A DNA stretch of 64,000 nt from Pseudovirgaria hyperparasitica (GCF_010093815.1 NW_022985552.1:186001-250000); one strand, 5' to 3'; shown: positions 22,286 to 33,502, counted from the stretch's first letter. Translations and numbers: made by a program. The notes: generated by a model from the letters alone, not told the origin.

Positions 22286-24007
22286 ATGTCCTACAACTAC
22301 CACCACCCACCGAAACGCATCCACTATCCCGACGGCACCACCACCTCCAACAACAACAACGACCCAATGACAGACCAAGTCCTCTCCACAATCCTAACCT
22401 GCCTCACCCCGCCACAACTCCACGACCTGATCAGAGTCATCAGCGCCCGTCTGCGCGACCGCAGTATTCCTGCTTCTGTGGGTGCCCAGGCGGCGAGGCG
22501 CATTAGTGAGGTAATTCAGAGGAATCTTCGGGAGTGTGCTTTTGAGGGTGATGGGGTTGAGGGTCGGGATGGGGATGGGGTTGTGGGTGGAGATGGCGGT
22601 CTGGGCAGGGGTGAGGTGGATGTGGATGTGGATGTGGATATGGAGGTGGAGCTGAAGTCGGCTGCTGCGCAAGATGAGAGGAAGAAGACGAAGGCGATTG
22701 ATATGGGGAATTTGATCAGTTTCGATGATGTGCGTATTCATCCTTCCTTCTCCCTCTCCTTCCCCTTCTCTGCATGCACATACACAGCACATACACACAG
22801 CTCACTCAAACAGCTCCCCAAACACATCCCGAATGTACCAGTCCGAACCTCTCCTCCTTCCGTCCCTCTGACACCAAAGAAATCGAACATCGACCAGCAA
22901 ACCGTACACCACAGTCCTGATACCAATACCAACAATACCACACACACCACAGAACGCATGGATTCCACCCCCGATACCATCCCAGCCACTAATCTATCCC
23001 ACATGCGAAGTTCCGAGGGGAATAGATACCATCGTGCAAATGGTGCAGGAGTACTCGATTACGACGACGTGCAGTATAATGACAACAACGACAGCACCAA
23101 CGACCCGAACGACAAGAGAAGCTATACCCGATCCCATCCTGCGAATCACACCTACAACCCTCGCACCCCTGGCCACATCGACCACCAAGTCCATGACAGG
23201 AAGCATGTCGCCGTGCCGTCGTTCACGGCTGATTTCATGGCTCAGTTTGCGCGGCTGCATGAGCAGGAGCATGAGCAGCAGCAGGAGCAGCTCGAACAAC
23301 AACAACAACAGCAGAGAACTAGGACGATTACCGCCCAACTGCCGAAGAACGCGCATAAGCATACAGTTTCTCCATCTGCTGTCTCGCATCACAACTACAA
23401 TCATGCTGGTGCCGAAGCAGCACACGTCGCGGTACCTAGCTTCAATATCGATCTCATGGCGCAGTTCAAGGAGCAGCATGCTGCGGCTGTGCGTGTGGAT
23501 GGTGGTATGGGTGGAGGGCGTGTAGAGGAGCATGGACATGTAAATGGACATGGACATGTAAATGGACATGGACATGCAAATGGACATGCAAATGAAAATG
23601 GACACGCAAATAGACACGCAAACAACACCCCACCCAACCCCCTCCTCTCCCGCTCATCAGCCAAAACTTCAACCCCAATCTCAGACATCAACATCACATA
23701 CCCCTCCCAGCCAGCCCCTCGTACAAATACACCAAACACCACACCCAACACCACATACAAGCCCCCCACCACAACTCTCCCCGCCAAACGAGGCGGCATG
23801 ATGACCACGACGACAACGGGCGGAATGCCGAGTGTGAAGCGTGTTAAGACGGAGGGTGGAGAGCAGGGTGGGAGATTGGGGGGAGCAGGTGGTGGTAGTA
23901 GTGCTGGAGCAGATGACGACGTGCGCGGTGGGATCCAAGACTTACAGATGCACATGGCGGCCATGATGGAGCAGTTGGCGCGGTTGAGTGCGGTGGGGGG
24001 TGCGTGA
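22286..24007 (+). CDS. His/Gln/Asn-rich low-complexity protein, unknown
   Basis: Start at the first ATG after the GACA tract (MSYNYHHPPKRIHYPDG). A probable 84-nt, frame-preserving intron (22730-22813, GTGCGT..CAG, pyrimidine-rich) gives 545 aa; unspliced it would be 573. Residues about 30-80 look like a short helical domain (LTPPQLHDLIRVISARLRDR, AARRISEVIQRNLRE). The rest is disordered: poly-Q, a NGHGHVNGHGHANGH repeat (23540-23620) and Thr/Pro-rich stretches. A 15-residue motif occurs twice, HVAVPSFTADFMAQF and HVAVPSFNIDLMAQF. The C-terminus returns to a helix (IQDLQMHMAAMMEQLARL). The short ordered ends with a disordered middle suggest a regulatory or condensate-type protein. No family recognised. 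Confidence 0.65.
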   Translation: MSYNYHHPPKRIHYPDGTTTSNNNNDPMTDQVLSTILTCLTPPQLHDLIRVISARLRDRSIPASVGAQAARRISEVIQRNLRECAFEGDGVEGRDGDGVVGGDGGLGRGEVDVDVDVDMEVELKSAAAQDERKKTKAIDMGNLISFDDVRIHPSFSLSFPFSACTYTAHTHSSLKQLPKHIPNVPVRTSPPSVPLTPKKSNIDQQTVHHSPDTNTNNTTHTTERMDSTPDTIPATNLSHMRSSEGNRYHRANGAGVLDYDDVQYNDNNDSTNDPNDKRSYTRSHPANHTYNPRTPGHIDHQVHDRKHVAVPSFTADFMAQFARLHEQEHEQQQEQLEQQQQQQRTRTITAQLPKNAHKHTVSPSAVSHHNYNHAGAEAAHVAVPSFNIDLMAQFKEQHAAAVRVDGGMGGGRVEEHGHVNGHGHVNGHGHANGHANENGHANRHANNTPPNPLLSRSSAKTSTPISDINITYPSQPAPRTNTPNTTPNTTYKPPTTTLPAKRGGMMTTTTTGGMPSVKRVKTEGGEQGGRLGGAGGGSSAGADDDVRGGIQDLQMHMAAMMEQLARLSAVGGA

Positions 24008-24494
24008 GATTGTGGTTTGGTGGTGGTGTGTGGGATGGCTTGGTGGTGGTGCGTGGATTGGGGAATCGACGTGGGCTCGTATGGATCAACCAAAGGATGA
24101 AGGAAGAGGAATGCGTTCATTTATTCATTTGTCTGGCGGACTTATGGGTGCTTGGAGATTTGACACTCGCGACAAAGGGTCGTGATTTATGCGAGGGATT
24201 CGATTTGCTTTTTTTTTTTTTTTGGGACGATGGTGCATTTTCAGGGGGGTTCTGCTCTGACTGCGCAGGGAGGGTACGACGATATATTCGGCGTGTGGTT
24301 ATTTATACAGGCGCAGGGTGCATATTTCCAAGTTCGATGGTTCTATCAATCAGGCAAGCAATAACAGCGATCTTGTCTCCATGATAAAAATGCCATGCGC
24401 TTCATAAACATTCGTGTCCCTTTCCTAAACCCCCAAAACCCGCATTTACAAGCCACGCTTCCAACGTACGAAACCCAACACACGAACCTCACGT
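24008..24494. other. Intergenic, convergent 3' flanks
   Basis: Between the stop codons of the low-complexity gene and RAD54. GT-rich at the left, with a T homopolymer near 24210-24225. No gene seen. Confidence 0.5.
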
Positions 24495-27118
24495 CTAATG
24501 ACTGATATACTGAAACACAGCACTCACATCCCGCTCCCCAGTCTCCTGCCTCAGCAACAGATCCTGAATCTTACCCAACGGACCGTCCGCACCATCATTA
24601 ACAAAATGATTCCACGTACTCGTGTCGCCATACAGCATCGCCGGCGCCTTGATATGCTGCCGCCCATCAGCCCTGCAGCGCTTACACTTGAACGTGTCGT
24701 GCGTATCCGACGTCGTGTCCGGCTGATAGAGGAACAACTCGCGCAGACTGTCGATGCTAAAGTGCCGCTCGACGTCCTCGTTCGAGTCGACGACGCACGA
24801 GGAGAGGGACTGCTTGTGCGACTGGCGCTGGAAGATCTTCTCTTCGATGCTGCCCGTGCCGATGAAGCGGTAGACGAAGCAGTCCTTCTTCTGGCCGTCG
24901 CGCCAGACGCGCGCCAGGGCTTGCTGGTCCGCGGCCGGGTTCCAGTCTGGGTCGAAGAGGACGAGGCGGTTGGCGCCGATGAGGTTGAGGCCGCAGCCGC
25001 CGGCCTTGGAGGAGAGGAGGAAGACGAATTCTGCGCCCGCGGGGTCGTTGAATTTGTCGACGAGCTTTTGGCGTTTGTTGACGTTCATTGTGCCGTCGAG
25101 GCGGAGGCAGCCGTAGCCTCGTGCGCGGCATAGCTTGTCGAATACGTCTAGGGTCTGGGTGTAATTGCTGATGAGGACGATCTTGTCGTTGGTGTCGGCG
25201 TGGATGCGGGCGAGCATGCGGTCCAAGACTTGCATCTTGCCGGAGAAATGAGTCTTGACGTCTCGGTCGCGGCCTCGGGCGTCTTTGGGGGTGAAGTCTT
25301 CTGGAAAAAAGTTCTCCGAGCCTGGTAGATCGGATGGTAAGTCGAGTAGATCAGGGTGGTTACAGAGTTTCTTCAGCAGGCCGATTGCCTTCAACGGCTG
25401 GCTACCTTTCCCGCGGAGCAGAGCCTTGATCTCTGGTGACTTGATGAAGAAGTTGTAGAGGTCTTTCTGGAACGGCGCCAGGTTGCAGAATACGACGTGC
25501 TCGTACTTGACTGGCAGGTATTTCGACAGGATATCGTTCGTCCGGCGGATGATGAACTTGTTCACAAGACCGAGCAGCTCTCTGATACACTCGTCGCCTT
25601 TCTTTCTATCCTCGTCAGTGCCGTCCGCATCACGACCTCTCAAGATTGGGATCTCAAATCGTTTCCTAAAGTCGTTGCGCGTGCCAAGGTAGTTGGGGTT
25701 CGCGAAGTTGAGGAGTGCGAAATACTCTGACAAGTCGTTCTGGATGGGAGTTCCCGAAAGAATTACACGTCTCTGTACATTTAGGCTGTTCAGTGCAGTG
25801 AATGTCTGGCTCTCGCCATTTTTGAGGCGATGACCCTCATCGCAAAGCAAGAGACCGATGGGTGTATCGCTCAGCTCGCCAACGTTGAGACGTAGTGTTT
25901 CGTAGGACACGATAATGACTGGACGAGTCACTGTACGTCCGCTCGCAATCTTCCATTGTCGGAGCTGCTGGGTCAGCTCCTCTTTCGACGCTTTACCATC
26001 GATAGCAAAGGGGTTAATGGCGTCCTTGCCAAGCCACTTCACAAGCTCATTCGCCCAGTTGCGAACCAGACTAGAAGGACATGCGATGACGCACTTCTGT
26101 ATGGTTGGCTTGCCTGCATCAGGCGACTGTTTCAGGAGCGTCCACATGAGAGCAATGCATTGGAGCTTATACCGTCAGCAGGAGTCCAAGGGGAGAAGCA
26201 AGACACCTACAGTTTTTCCAAGACCCATCTCATCAGCCATGATGCACCCTTGTGCCTTCGAGTCTATCATTCCAGTCGTGCACTGATACATGAACTTGAC
26301 ACCCTCGACTTGATGCGGCCTCAAGACCTTTGCAAGTCGTGGGTCAATCACTACAGGTACTCTCGGTCTATCCTCGACATTCTTTTTCAGCCCAAGTATG
26401 TCTGCCAGACTCTTATGCATAATGGGAACCTTCATCTCCTCTTTCTGTGACCCGTCCAACTTCTTTTCCACTTCTTCTTTGGGTTCTGGTTTATCATCTA
26501 CAGTTGGGTCATACAACACAATCGCAAACTCGCCGCTCGGGTCGTGCAGAGGTTTCGCCTGGAACACTCTCCCCTGTCTCAAGCCGAGCAACGGTGGAGG
26601 CTTAAACGCATTGTATTCCCCCGAGCCCTTATTGAGCAGGGGGACGGCGAAGCGTTGTCGAAACAGCGTATCTTTGTCCTTCGGCTTGAATACCGGAAAC
26701 TTGTTAATGTCCCTCGTGGCGAGCGCCAGTCGGTCCTCATTCGTGTATTTGCCATCGCCATCTTCGCCCGTGCCGTCTGCTCCACCGTAGTCTACCTTTC
26801 TTCTCTTCCTTGCGGGCTTCTCCGACGCACGAGTCGGTGTTGCACAGCCGGGCATCTTGAAAGGCTTGCGCAGTTTATCGGCCGACTGAGGCGTGCCACC
26901 ATAGAGGCGAGAGGGTTTCTGCGAGATCCCGGGCTTGTTTTCCTTGTCGTCGCTCAGCGAGAGAGGTTTTGGTCGATGCCTACAGTTGTCAGCTTTATCA
27001 TAGTATTGTGATCTTGAGGTTAAGCGTACATAGGGAGTGTTCGGTGGTGTATACGCAACGGAGGAGGGATCATGACGCGCGACGACTTTGAGGTAGACGC
27101 GCCACTTGCCAAGACCAT
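24495..27118 (-). CDS. RAD54: DNA repair ATPase Rad54 (SNF2 family)
   Basis: Nuclear dsDNA translocase that works with Rad51 in strand invasion during homologous recombination. Three exons: 27118-27030, 26979-26211, 26165-24495; introns of 50 and 45 nt; predicted 842 aa (yeast 898). The ATG at 27118 gives MVLASGASTSKSSR; after the first join it reads LPMHRPKPLSLSDDKENK. SNF2 motifs: MGLGKT (281-286) split from LQCIALMW by intron 2, DEGH (395-398), SGTPIQND, then LSSKAGGCGLNLIGANR and DWNPAADQQALARVWRDGQ, followed by FIGTGSIEEKIFQRQ. The N-terminal region (IDPRLAKVLRPHQVEGVKFMY) matches Rad54 rather than Rdh54 or Rad26. The N-terminus is basic, as needed for Rad51 binding. Confidence 0.95.
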
Positions 27119-27406
27119 GACGCGCAGTCACATGATGATTTCGAAATGAAAACAGACATCGAAGAAAAGAAAGAAACTCGATTTCTCTTTTTCTTCGGGA
27201 CTCAATGGCTAGCTGTCTAGAAACCATCGAGTCAATTGGACAGTATCAATCACATGTCTCATATGACTTCTCAACATGCGACACGGACAGGTAGAAATTA
27301 TAGTCGAGTGAATTAACGACGACAATGGCTTTTCTGCCAAAGGTCAAGCTATCATTGGAGAACTGTGGCCTCAGACTTATCATGGGCACCCATTACACAA
27401 TGCCGT

Positions 27407-28603
27407 CTACTTGATGTATTCTGCCACGCTGTCCTGAGCACCTGCTGCTTCTCTCCTGTACAGCTCATCAATCAGCTTATGACGAACGACGGCGGTCTCC
27501 CAGTCCAAGTAATTGTCTGTCCTTCCATCTGCGAAAGCTTCATATATACGCGCAATATTCTGTGCTGGTTGAGGCAGCTCAGACCATTCGTCCTTGTCGG
27601 CCTGTACCTCCACAAGTTCGCCGCCGTCTTGGTATAGCTGTATCTTGGTATCAGGGTGTCCAACGTTCATCATCGCACCCCCAGCTGTAAGTTTTATCTC
27701 TCCAGTCTCACCGTAGATGCGCCAATCGAGGCCTTGGCCCTCGCCTGGCAACGACTTTCCACCGCGCAGGTGATATGAGAAGAGAGCTCCAGACTTGAAG
27801 TGTCCCTGTACGAGAAACTGGTCTGGCGAAGTCCGAGTGACCGTTTCGACAACCTTGCGGGACGGATCAGTCAGGACCTTGTCTGTGAGATCGACTTTCG
27901 GGCGCTTGGTGTCGATGATAGAGCTATAGGTTGCTAGGTCGCCGAGAACTTGGAAGACACCTTCGATTGCTACACAATACAATTATGAGTGATTGGCTTT
28001 AGTCAGTGGTCAGGGGGCACACTTACAGTGCATGAAGTGTATGGTGAGGACATTGCCTCCAATCTCTCTAGTCGTAATATAGCGTAGTTCTGCCCATTCC
28101 TGTGGCCCGCCATTGTATGCAGCTCCAGTGAATGTTGAGCTGAGGACCTTCCCAATCTTGCCTTCATCGATTAACGCTTTGACTTTTTTGATAAATGGCG
28201 AGCTGAGGGCTTGCAATCCGATCATAGTCTTGGACCCCGACTCCTTCGCAATCTTTGCGAGCTCCTCGGCTTCTGCGAGATTCTTTCCGAGTGGCCATTC
28301 GCAGAAAACATCCTTCCCGGCTTTGACTGATGGGAGCAAAGTCTGATAGTGTCTGTCGACTCGGACAGAGCATACTACAAGATCAACATTGGGGTCCTTG
28401 GCGAGGTCTTCTGGGGAGCCGTATGCTGCGACGTTGTCCGCAAGTGAGTGAGCCTTGATGGCAGCACGAGCGCTATCTGCAGAAGAATTGCATAACGCTG
28501 TGATGATATATTTCGAGGATTTGCGCAAGTATGGTAAATGGGCATTGACAGCCCAACTGCTAGAGGCGTTCAAGCCGATTATTCCAAGACGGATTGGTGC
28601 CAT
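27407..28603 (-). CDS. Gal80-like Gfo/Idh/MocA-family protein
   Basis: Two exons, 28603-28027 and 27969-27407, with a 57-nt intron; predicted 379 aa. The Rossmann nucleotide-binding motif GIIGLNASSS stands at residues 7-16, followed by NAHLPYL, which resembles fungal Gal80 and related proteins. The second domain is the alpha/beta sheet typical of the family. The usual catalytic motif EKP reads EWP here (Glu102-Trp103-Pro104), so the conserved lysine is absent. That is characteristic of Gal80-type members, which sense NAD(P) rather than act as dehydrogenases. Whether this one regulates galactose genes is unknown; in Pezizomycotina Gal80 relatives are many and mostly uncharacterised. The ATG at 28603 was preferred over an in-frame codon at 28678 because the Rossmann fold begins directly after it. 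Confidence 0.85.
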
Positions 28604-29257
28604 GATCTTGAGGGGTAGGAAAGGCTTTGCGTTATATTGTCGTCTCTGCTTAATGAGTTGTGCTCGGTCGATTCTCAAATAACCCAGAGGGGCTTATATA
28701 TTCGTAATCACGTCATAGCCTTCTCCGCATTGATTGATGCACGCATTTGTAAGCGGAGAGTTTGGCATAGGATGCCTTGAGACGCCGCATCCAATTGGTA
28801 AGTCTGTAATATGGCTGAAGTTTCACAACAGTAGTGTCTTAACTCGATAACTCGAATGTTTTGATCCACCCAAGCTGGATCTCGATAAGTACAGCTCGAA
28901 CGGAGTACGGAGTTGCGCCCATCATATGCTAACCCACTTGGGAAACGAGCTTGGAAGCTTTGTCATGTCCCGAAGCGCATAAGCACCAGAACAACACCGG
29001 ACCTCGGTGTACCTCTGCACTGTTCTGTATTGCAGAATATGCTTTGTGATTACGAACTTCCACCTTGAGTGCTGAAGTCCGGGACCTGTTCCCTAAGGGG
29101 TTAGGGTGAAGTCCCCATGGGAACAAATCTCAATTGAAGTTGGAGAGCGTCATCTCGAGTGTCTGGCTGCAGCAACATGCCTGACAATCTTCGGAGGAGC
29201 CTGGTTTGTAATGTATCCACCTCACATGAAGTGTCCATGGTTGGGAGGGTGCCCTAA
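28604..29257. other. Intergenic, no gene seen
   Basis: Promoter of the Gal80-like gene and 3' flank of DPB2. A TATATA element sits about 90 bp upstream of the ATG (near 28695). No ORF of note. Confidence 0.45.
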
Positions 29258-31749
29258 TCATCCTTCTTCTCTTACTCTGCCACCACTGCCCCCTATATCC
29301 CACTCGACCCATCTTGCCCCTTTGTTGCCTTTCCTCGCGCTGGTATCTCTGGCACAGCGTCCAGGGTTGAGCACAGCACAACCTGCATAGCTCAGTGCAA
29401 ATGGCGGGGCTTCAGAGTCTGCAATTACAAGCACATTCGGTAGTGGGTACAGAGACAGCGCTGAGCCGTATGACCAGTGCTGAGGTCGAACAGACATTGG
29501 AAACGGCGAAAGGTGGGATTGCGAGAGCAAAGTGAAAGCAAGCGCCCGGGCAGTCTGAACGTGTGGATCAACTCCTGAGTCCAAAGGATTCGTAGATGCC
29601 TCATCGCCCGTGACGTCTACTTCCATAGACTGGGCGTCCTGTGTCGCTTGCCTTGGAGGGGACGAGGGCAGTCCACCAGACATCGAGTACTCTGCGTTTC
29701 TTGTCTGGGTTGCCGCCACGTTTTCTTCGCCTTCGGCTTCGTCATCTCGTTCGTTGAACCTAATAGCCGTGCGACGAAGTCTGCCCAACATATCATCTCG
29801 TAGTAGCACCATTTCACCCGCAACACCAAACCAACTCAAGCGCGATGGATTTGTGGTCCATATCGCCTCTCCTTCTTTGATGCCCTTGCGGTTAGCTGCT
29901 ACACCGTGCACTTCTCTGTTAGCCTCTGCTACAACACGACGTATTCGACTCGTGAAGATATCAGGAATAGCCTTCCTAGGCAACGGAACAGCAGCACCTG
30001 CCGAATGGGCCGAAGCCCAGGCATCGTGATCTCCAGGCACAAAAATCAGTGTCGTTCGCGCTATCAATTGAGGAAACTCTGACAGAAGGGAGGCCAAAGA
30101 GTCAAACGACTCTTTGTACTCTATACTGCCACTGCCAGACGCCCCTGAAAGTGCAGCATTTGTTGCAAAATTACCCATAAGGACCATAGCCAAGGGGTAG
30201 GATGGAACTGGTAGAGATGAGTAGCTTGACAACATTGTCCGTAGAGCAGATAATGTTGCTGGTTCCGCCAGATTTAGTTCTGATGCAATGGCTATTATAC
30301 CGCTGCGAGCTGGTGGCGAAGGCGTTCCTAAGTCTACTTCCAGGGGTGGAGCAAGAAGACGCTGGCACAGTCGCCGCATTCGCGATCCATTGCCGCGCTC
30401 AGATCCAACCCCTAGAAAGTCTGTCCAGCCAAATGCTGGACCAGCGAGTGCATCATCGGCTGTTGCGTCCTTGATTCCAAGTGTAGTGTTTCGACGTTCG
30501 ACCGGCGGATGACCAACAGAGAAACAGACAAACTTGCCACCAATTGTGCCACCGATACCGCCAGTACCACCAAGTGCTGAGGCCGAACCTGCTGATGGAT
30601 TGCTGTCATCTTCTTCGTAGGATCCGTCAATTAGCGCCATCATCCCAGGGGCAAACCAAGCGCCGTCTTCGGGAATGGGTCGAGCGTGCTGGAGATCTAG
30701 TGCTATACTTCCAGTCAAATCAGACAGGGCGAGGGTGCCTGTGGGAGCAACGGTCAAAAGTCCGAATAGAAGATGCGTACTGCCCCCGCGGCCAAGGAGG
30801 TTTGCAATTGGTGTTATTTTGTTGTACTGTCCGTTCGAGGCGACACTTTGTAATGAAGACTTGTGCGTATTTGCAGAAAATGTCGGTACTTGAAAAGCCT
30901 CGTTACGCAGGATGCGCTGGTGAACTACATGATACCTCTGACGGAACATTTCAATTCGATGTGATGGTGGCGCAAGGAGAGATGGCTTCGTAGTAGATCT
31001 AGACGATGGTTAGAGTCTCCTCGGCCGGGCGTTTATTTCATAGTAACATACTTCTCGAAGTGTCTTTTGCCAACATTGTACACCAATCTTGGTTGATCAA
31101 ACCCCCCTATTACTTTGAGCCAATCCCGGGGGTCTTTTGAAGCATCTTCCTCGTCTTCGTTGTCTTCCACCCCAAGACTTGACATGCCAAAGCTATCCTG
31201 TCTTTCGTCTATGGCAGGTCTTTCGGATATGCCATTATGCAAAGCTGCATCTGGACCAAATGCAAAGCTTCCTTGTCTGCTCACACTCGGTGTGCCACTC
31301 TTCCCTTGAATGATTCTACCGCCAACCATGCAGCTTTCTAAACCTTTTAGAATATCCTTGAGCATACCACTGTCGCCATTTATTATGACTGACCCGCCTG
31401 CTTTTTTCCAACTCCGAGCAACTTCCTCCAGAACACGCTCAGCGAGGCCTTGTTCCCGCCATCCCTGACCACAATGGCGCCCGATGAAAGTCGCAAGACT
31501 GCCGAGGGCAGAAGATTGTAGGTTCAGATCATGGTTACGTGTGAAAACTCGGACAGCAACAGGACGAAGGAGGTTTGGCGGGAGCAAAATCGGTACTATA
31601 GGCTTGATGGCTGCTGGTGCTGGAATCGCATTGATGGGCTGTGAGAGGATGGGATGCACTGGTGTTCCAAATCCTGGAGAAGATGATGGAATCGGCGCTT
31701 TCTGGCCTAGTGAAGACGGTGCTGTCCGTCTAGGATTTATCGTCGACAT
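29258..31749 (-). CDS. DPB2: DNA polymerase epsilon subunit B (Dpb2)
   Basis: Essential non-catalytic subunit of the leading-strand polymerase, also needed for CMG helicase assembly. Two exons, 31749-31052 and 30998-29258, with a 53-nt intron; predicted 812 aa. The join restores the family sequence RHFEKSTTKPSLLAPPSHR followed by FRQRYHVVHQRILRNEAF. The ATG at 31749 (MSTINPRRTAPSS) starts a Pro-rich N-terminus. The C-terminal half has the OB-fold and the inactive calcineurin-like phosphoesterase fold of B subunits (ALIDGSYEED, LMGNFATN, IFVPGDHDAW). Insertions rich in Gly and Ser (GGTGGIGGTIGG; GASGSGS) lengthen it relative to yeast (689 aa). Divergent from the histone chaperone gene, with a shared promoter. 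Confidence 0.93.
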
Positions 31750-31813
31750 TGCAGTTGAAATGTGTATGAGAGAAATGTACACCGGAGTGCCGATGCGGGA
31801 CAGTTTAGAGTGA

Positions 31814-31835
31814 GACGCGCCTAGGCGCGTCGCGT
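31814..31835. promoter_or_regulatory. Palindromic MCB-type (ACGCG) cluster in divergent promoter
   Basis: GACGCGCCTAGGCGCGTC (31814-31831) is a perfect 18-bp inverted repeat, and another CGCGT follows at 31831-31835, so three ACGCG cores lie within 22 bp. The ACGCG core is bound by MBF/DSC1 (Mbp1-Swi6 type) in G1/S transcription. The cluster lies 65 bp from the DPB2 ATG and 110 bp from the chaperone ATG. The sequence is seen; binding is inferred. Confidence 0.65.
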
Positions 31836-31944
31836 CAACTCGTGACCACACTTTAATCCTTGATACTTGCGCTCAGAGATAAACCGCATCTTACACCTAC
31901 AGACTATCGCATATCTTCAAAGTTCAGTTGCGACTACAATCACT

Positions 31945-33378
31945 ATGGATGACAACGAAACACCCACGCTCGCCGCGATTGCGAAACTTACTGAGAATGC
32001 AAACCTCCAGTACAGCCTCAAGAACTACGATGCCGCTGCCGAGCTGTACTCGCGCGCAACCGAAATGCAAGATGAACTACATGGAGAGATGGCGCCAGAG
32101 AGCGCGGACCTACTATTCCTATATGGACGCTGTCTTTACAAGGTCGGCGTAAGCAAGAGTGACGTCTTGGGCGGAAAGGTCGCCAGCGAGGAGAAGAGCA
32201 AGAAGAAGGGGAAAACATCGAACGGCGAGGGCAGCAGTAGTGCGGTGTCAAAGAGCAACGCTATCTCAAATGCCGGCGATCAGAACGCAGAGGCAGTGTT
32301 GGAAGCTGCGGTGGAGACTAAGGATAGCACAAAGCCGGCAGACCAAAGCAAGGCTGCAGACAAGCCATACTTCTCGATCACAGGAGATGAAAATTGGGAC
32401 ACGGACTCGGACGATGAAGACGCTGGAGAAGAAGGCGATGCCGCAGAAGACGAAGATGATGACGACTTCAAGATAGCCTACGAGATTCTAGATACAGCAC
32501 GCGTAATTCTACAGCACAAGCTAGAAAATCATACCGGACAGTCCAACATAAAGAGCGATAAAGGCAAAGACAAAGCCCATGAATTATATCCAGGAGATGT
32601 CTCAGATCCAGTTGTGCGCGCAACCAAGGAGAAATTGGCCGAGATTCTGGACTTACAGGCGGATATCTCACTAGAGAGTGAACGATTTGAAGATGCTGTA
32701 CCAGACAATCAAGCTATATTAGCTCTTCGAAAGGATCTTCTACCACCTGAACATGCTTTCATAGCAGAATCATACTACAAGCTCTCACTCGCCCTCGAGT
32801 TCGCCTCACTCACGTACCACGAAGGGGAAGGGGAGCCGCCTTCGGTGGACGAAGGAATGAGGAAGGATGCCGCAAAAGCTATGGAAGATGCGATTGCGAG
32901 TTGCCATTTGCGCATCAAGACTGAATCAGAGAAACTCTCATCTCTCAGCGCTGAGGACAAAGTCAAGAAAGAGCTTGAAATCAAAGACGTCAAAGAATTG
33001 ATTGCCGAGATGGAGGAACGGGTAAGCTCCCCTTTAAGTTGGTTAAAAATTTATAGTGCTAACACTGCGCAGTTGGTCGATCTCAAGGCTTCTCCTTTAG
33101 AAGTTCCTAACCTTGCAGGCCCGGCTGGAGCAGCCGATGCCAATCCTCTCGGGGGTATTCTAAGCTCGATTTTGGGCGAAACACCTGGACAGCAGAAGGC
33201 TCGAATCGAGGAGGCTGTCAAGGGAGCAAACGATCTCTCTGGAATGGTGAAGAAGAAGAAGCCTGCGCCAAGTGCAGCAGCCGGACCAAGCACAGATACG
33301 AACGGCAAAGGAAAGCGGAAGCTCGAAGACGGAGACGACTCCGACACATCAAAGAAAGCCAAAGTCGAGGATGCCTAA
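31945..33378 (+). CDS. NASP/Sim3/Hif1-type SHNi-TPR histone chaperone
   Basis: Two exons, 31945-33021 and 33073-33378, with a 51-nt intron; predicted 460 aa. Binds histone H3-H4 (and CENP-A in fission yeast, as Sim3) and delivers it to chromatin. N-terminal TPR (ANLQYSLKNYDAAAELYSRATEMQ) and a second TPR that is split by an acidic insertion (WDTDSDDEDAGEEGDAAEDE), as in NASP. It resumes at FKIAYEILDTARVIL, with the SHNi-TPR region around LESERFEDAVPDNQAILALR and AESYYKLSLALEFA. A coiled coil and a basic nuclear-localisation tail (VKKKKP, KKAKVEDA) follow. Start chosen at MDDNETP; the upstream frame lacks coding character. The shared promoter with DPB2 suggests S-phase co-expression. Confidence 0.88.
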   Translation: MDDNETPTLAAIAKLTENANLQYSLKNYDAAAELYSRATEMQDELHGEMAPESADLLFLYGRCLYKVGVSKSDVLGGKVASEEKSKKKGKTSNGEGSSSAVSKSNAISNAGDQNAEAVLEAAVETKDSTKPADQSKAADKPYFSITGDENWDTDSDDEDAGEEGDAAEDEDDDDFKIAYEILDTARVILQHKLENHTGQSNIKSDKGKDKAHELYPGDVSDPVVRATKEKLAEILDLQADISLESERFEDAVPDNQAILALRKDLLPPEHAFIAESYYKLSLALEFASLTYHEGEGEPPSVDEGMRKDAAKAMEDAIASCHLRIKTESEKLSSLSAEDKVKKELEIKDVKELIAEMEERVSSPLSWLKIYSANTAQLVDLKASPLEVPNLAGPAGAADANPLGGILSSILGETPGQQKARIEEAVKGANDLSGMVKKKKPAPSAAAGPSTDTNGKGKRKLEDGDDSDTSKKAKVEDA

Positions 33379-33502
33379 GCTGGATGATTAAGGATGCCAT
33401 ATATTGGAGTTTTGTGCTATAAGTGGGCGTTGAGCATATTCGCTTTAGAAGCCCCTGATCTTACATCCAATCTGTATTGTACATGTTACCATATACCGAA
33501 CT

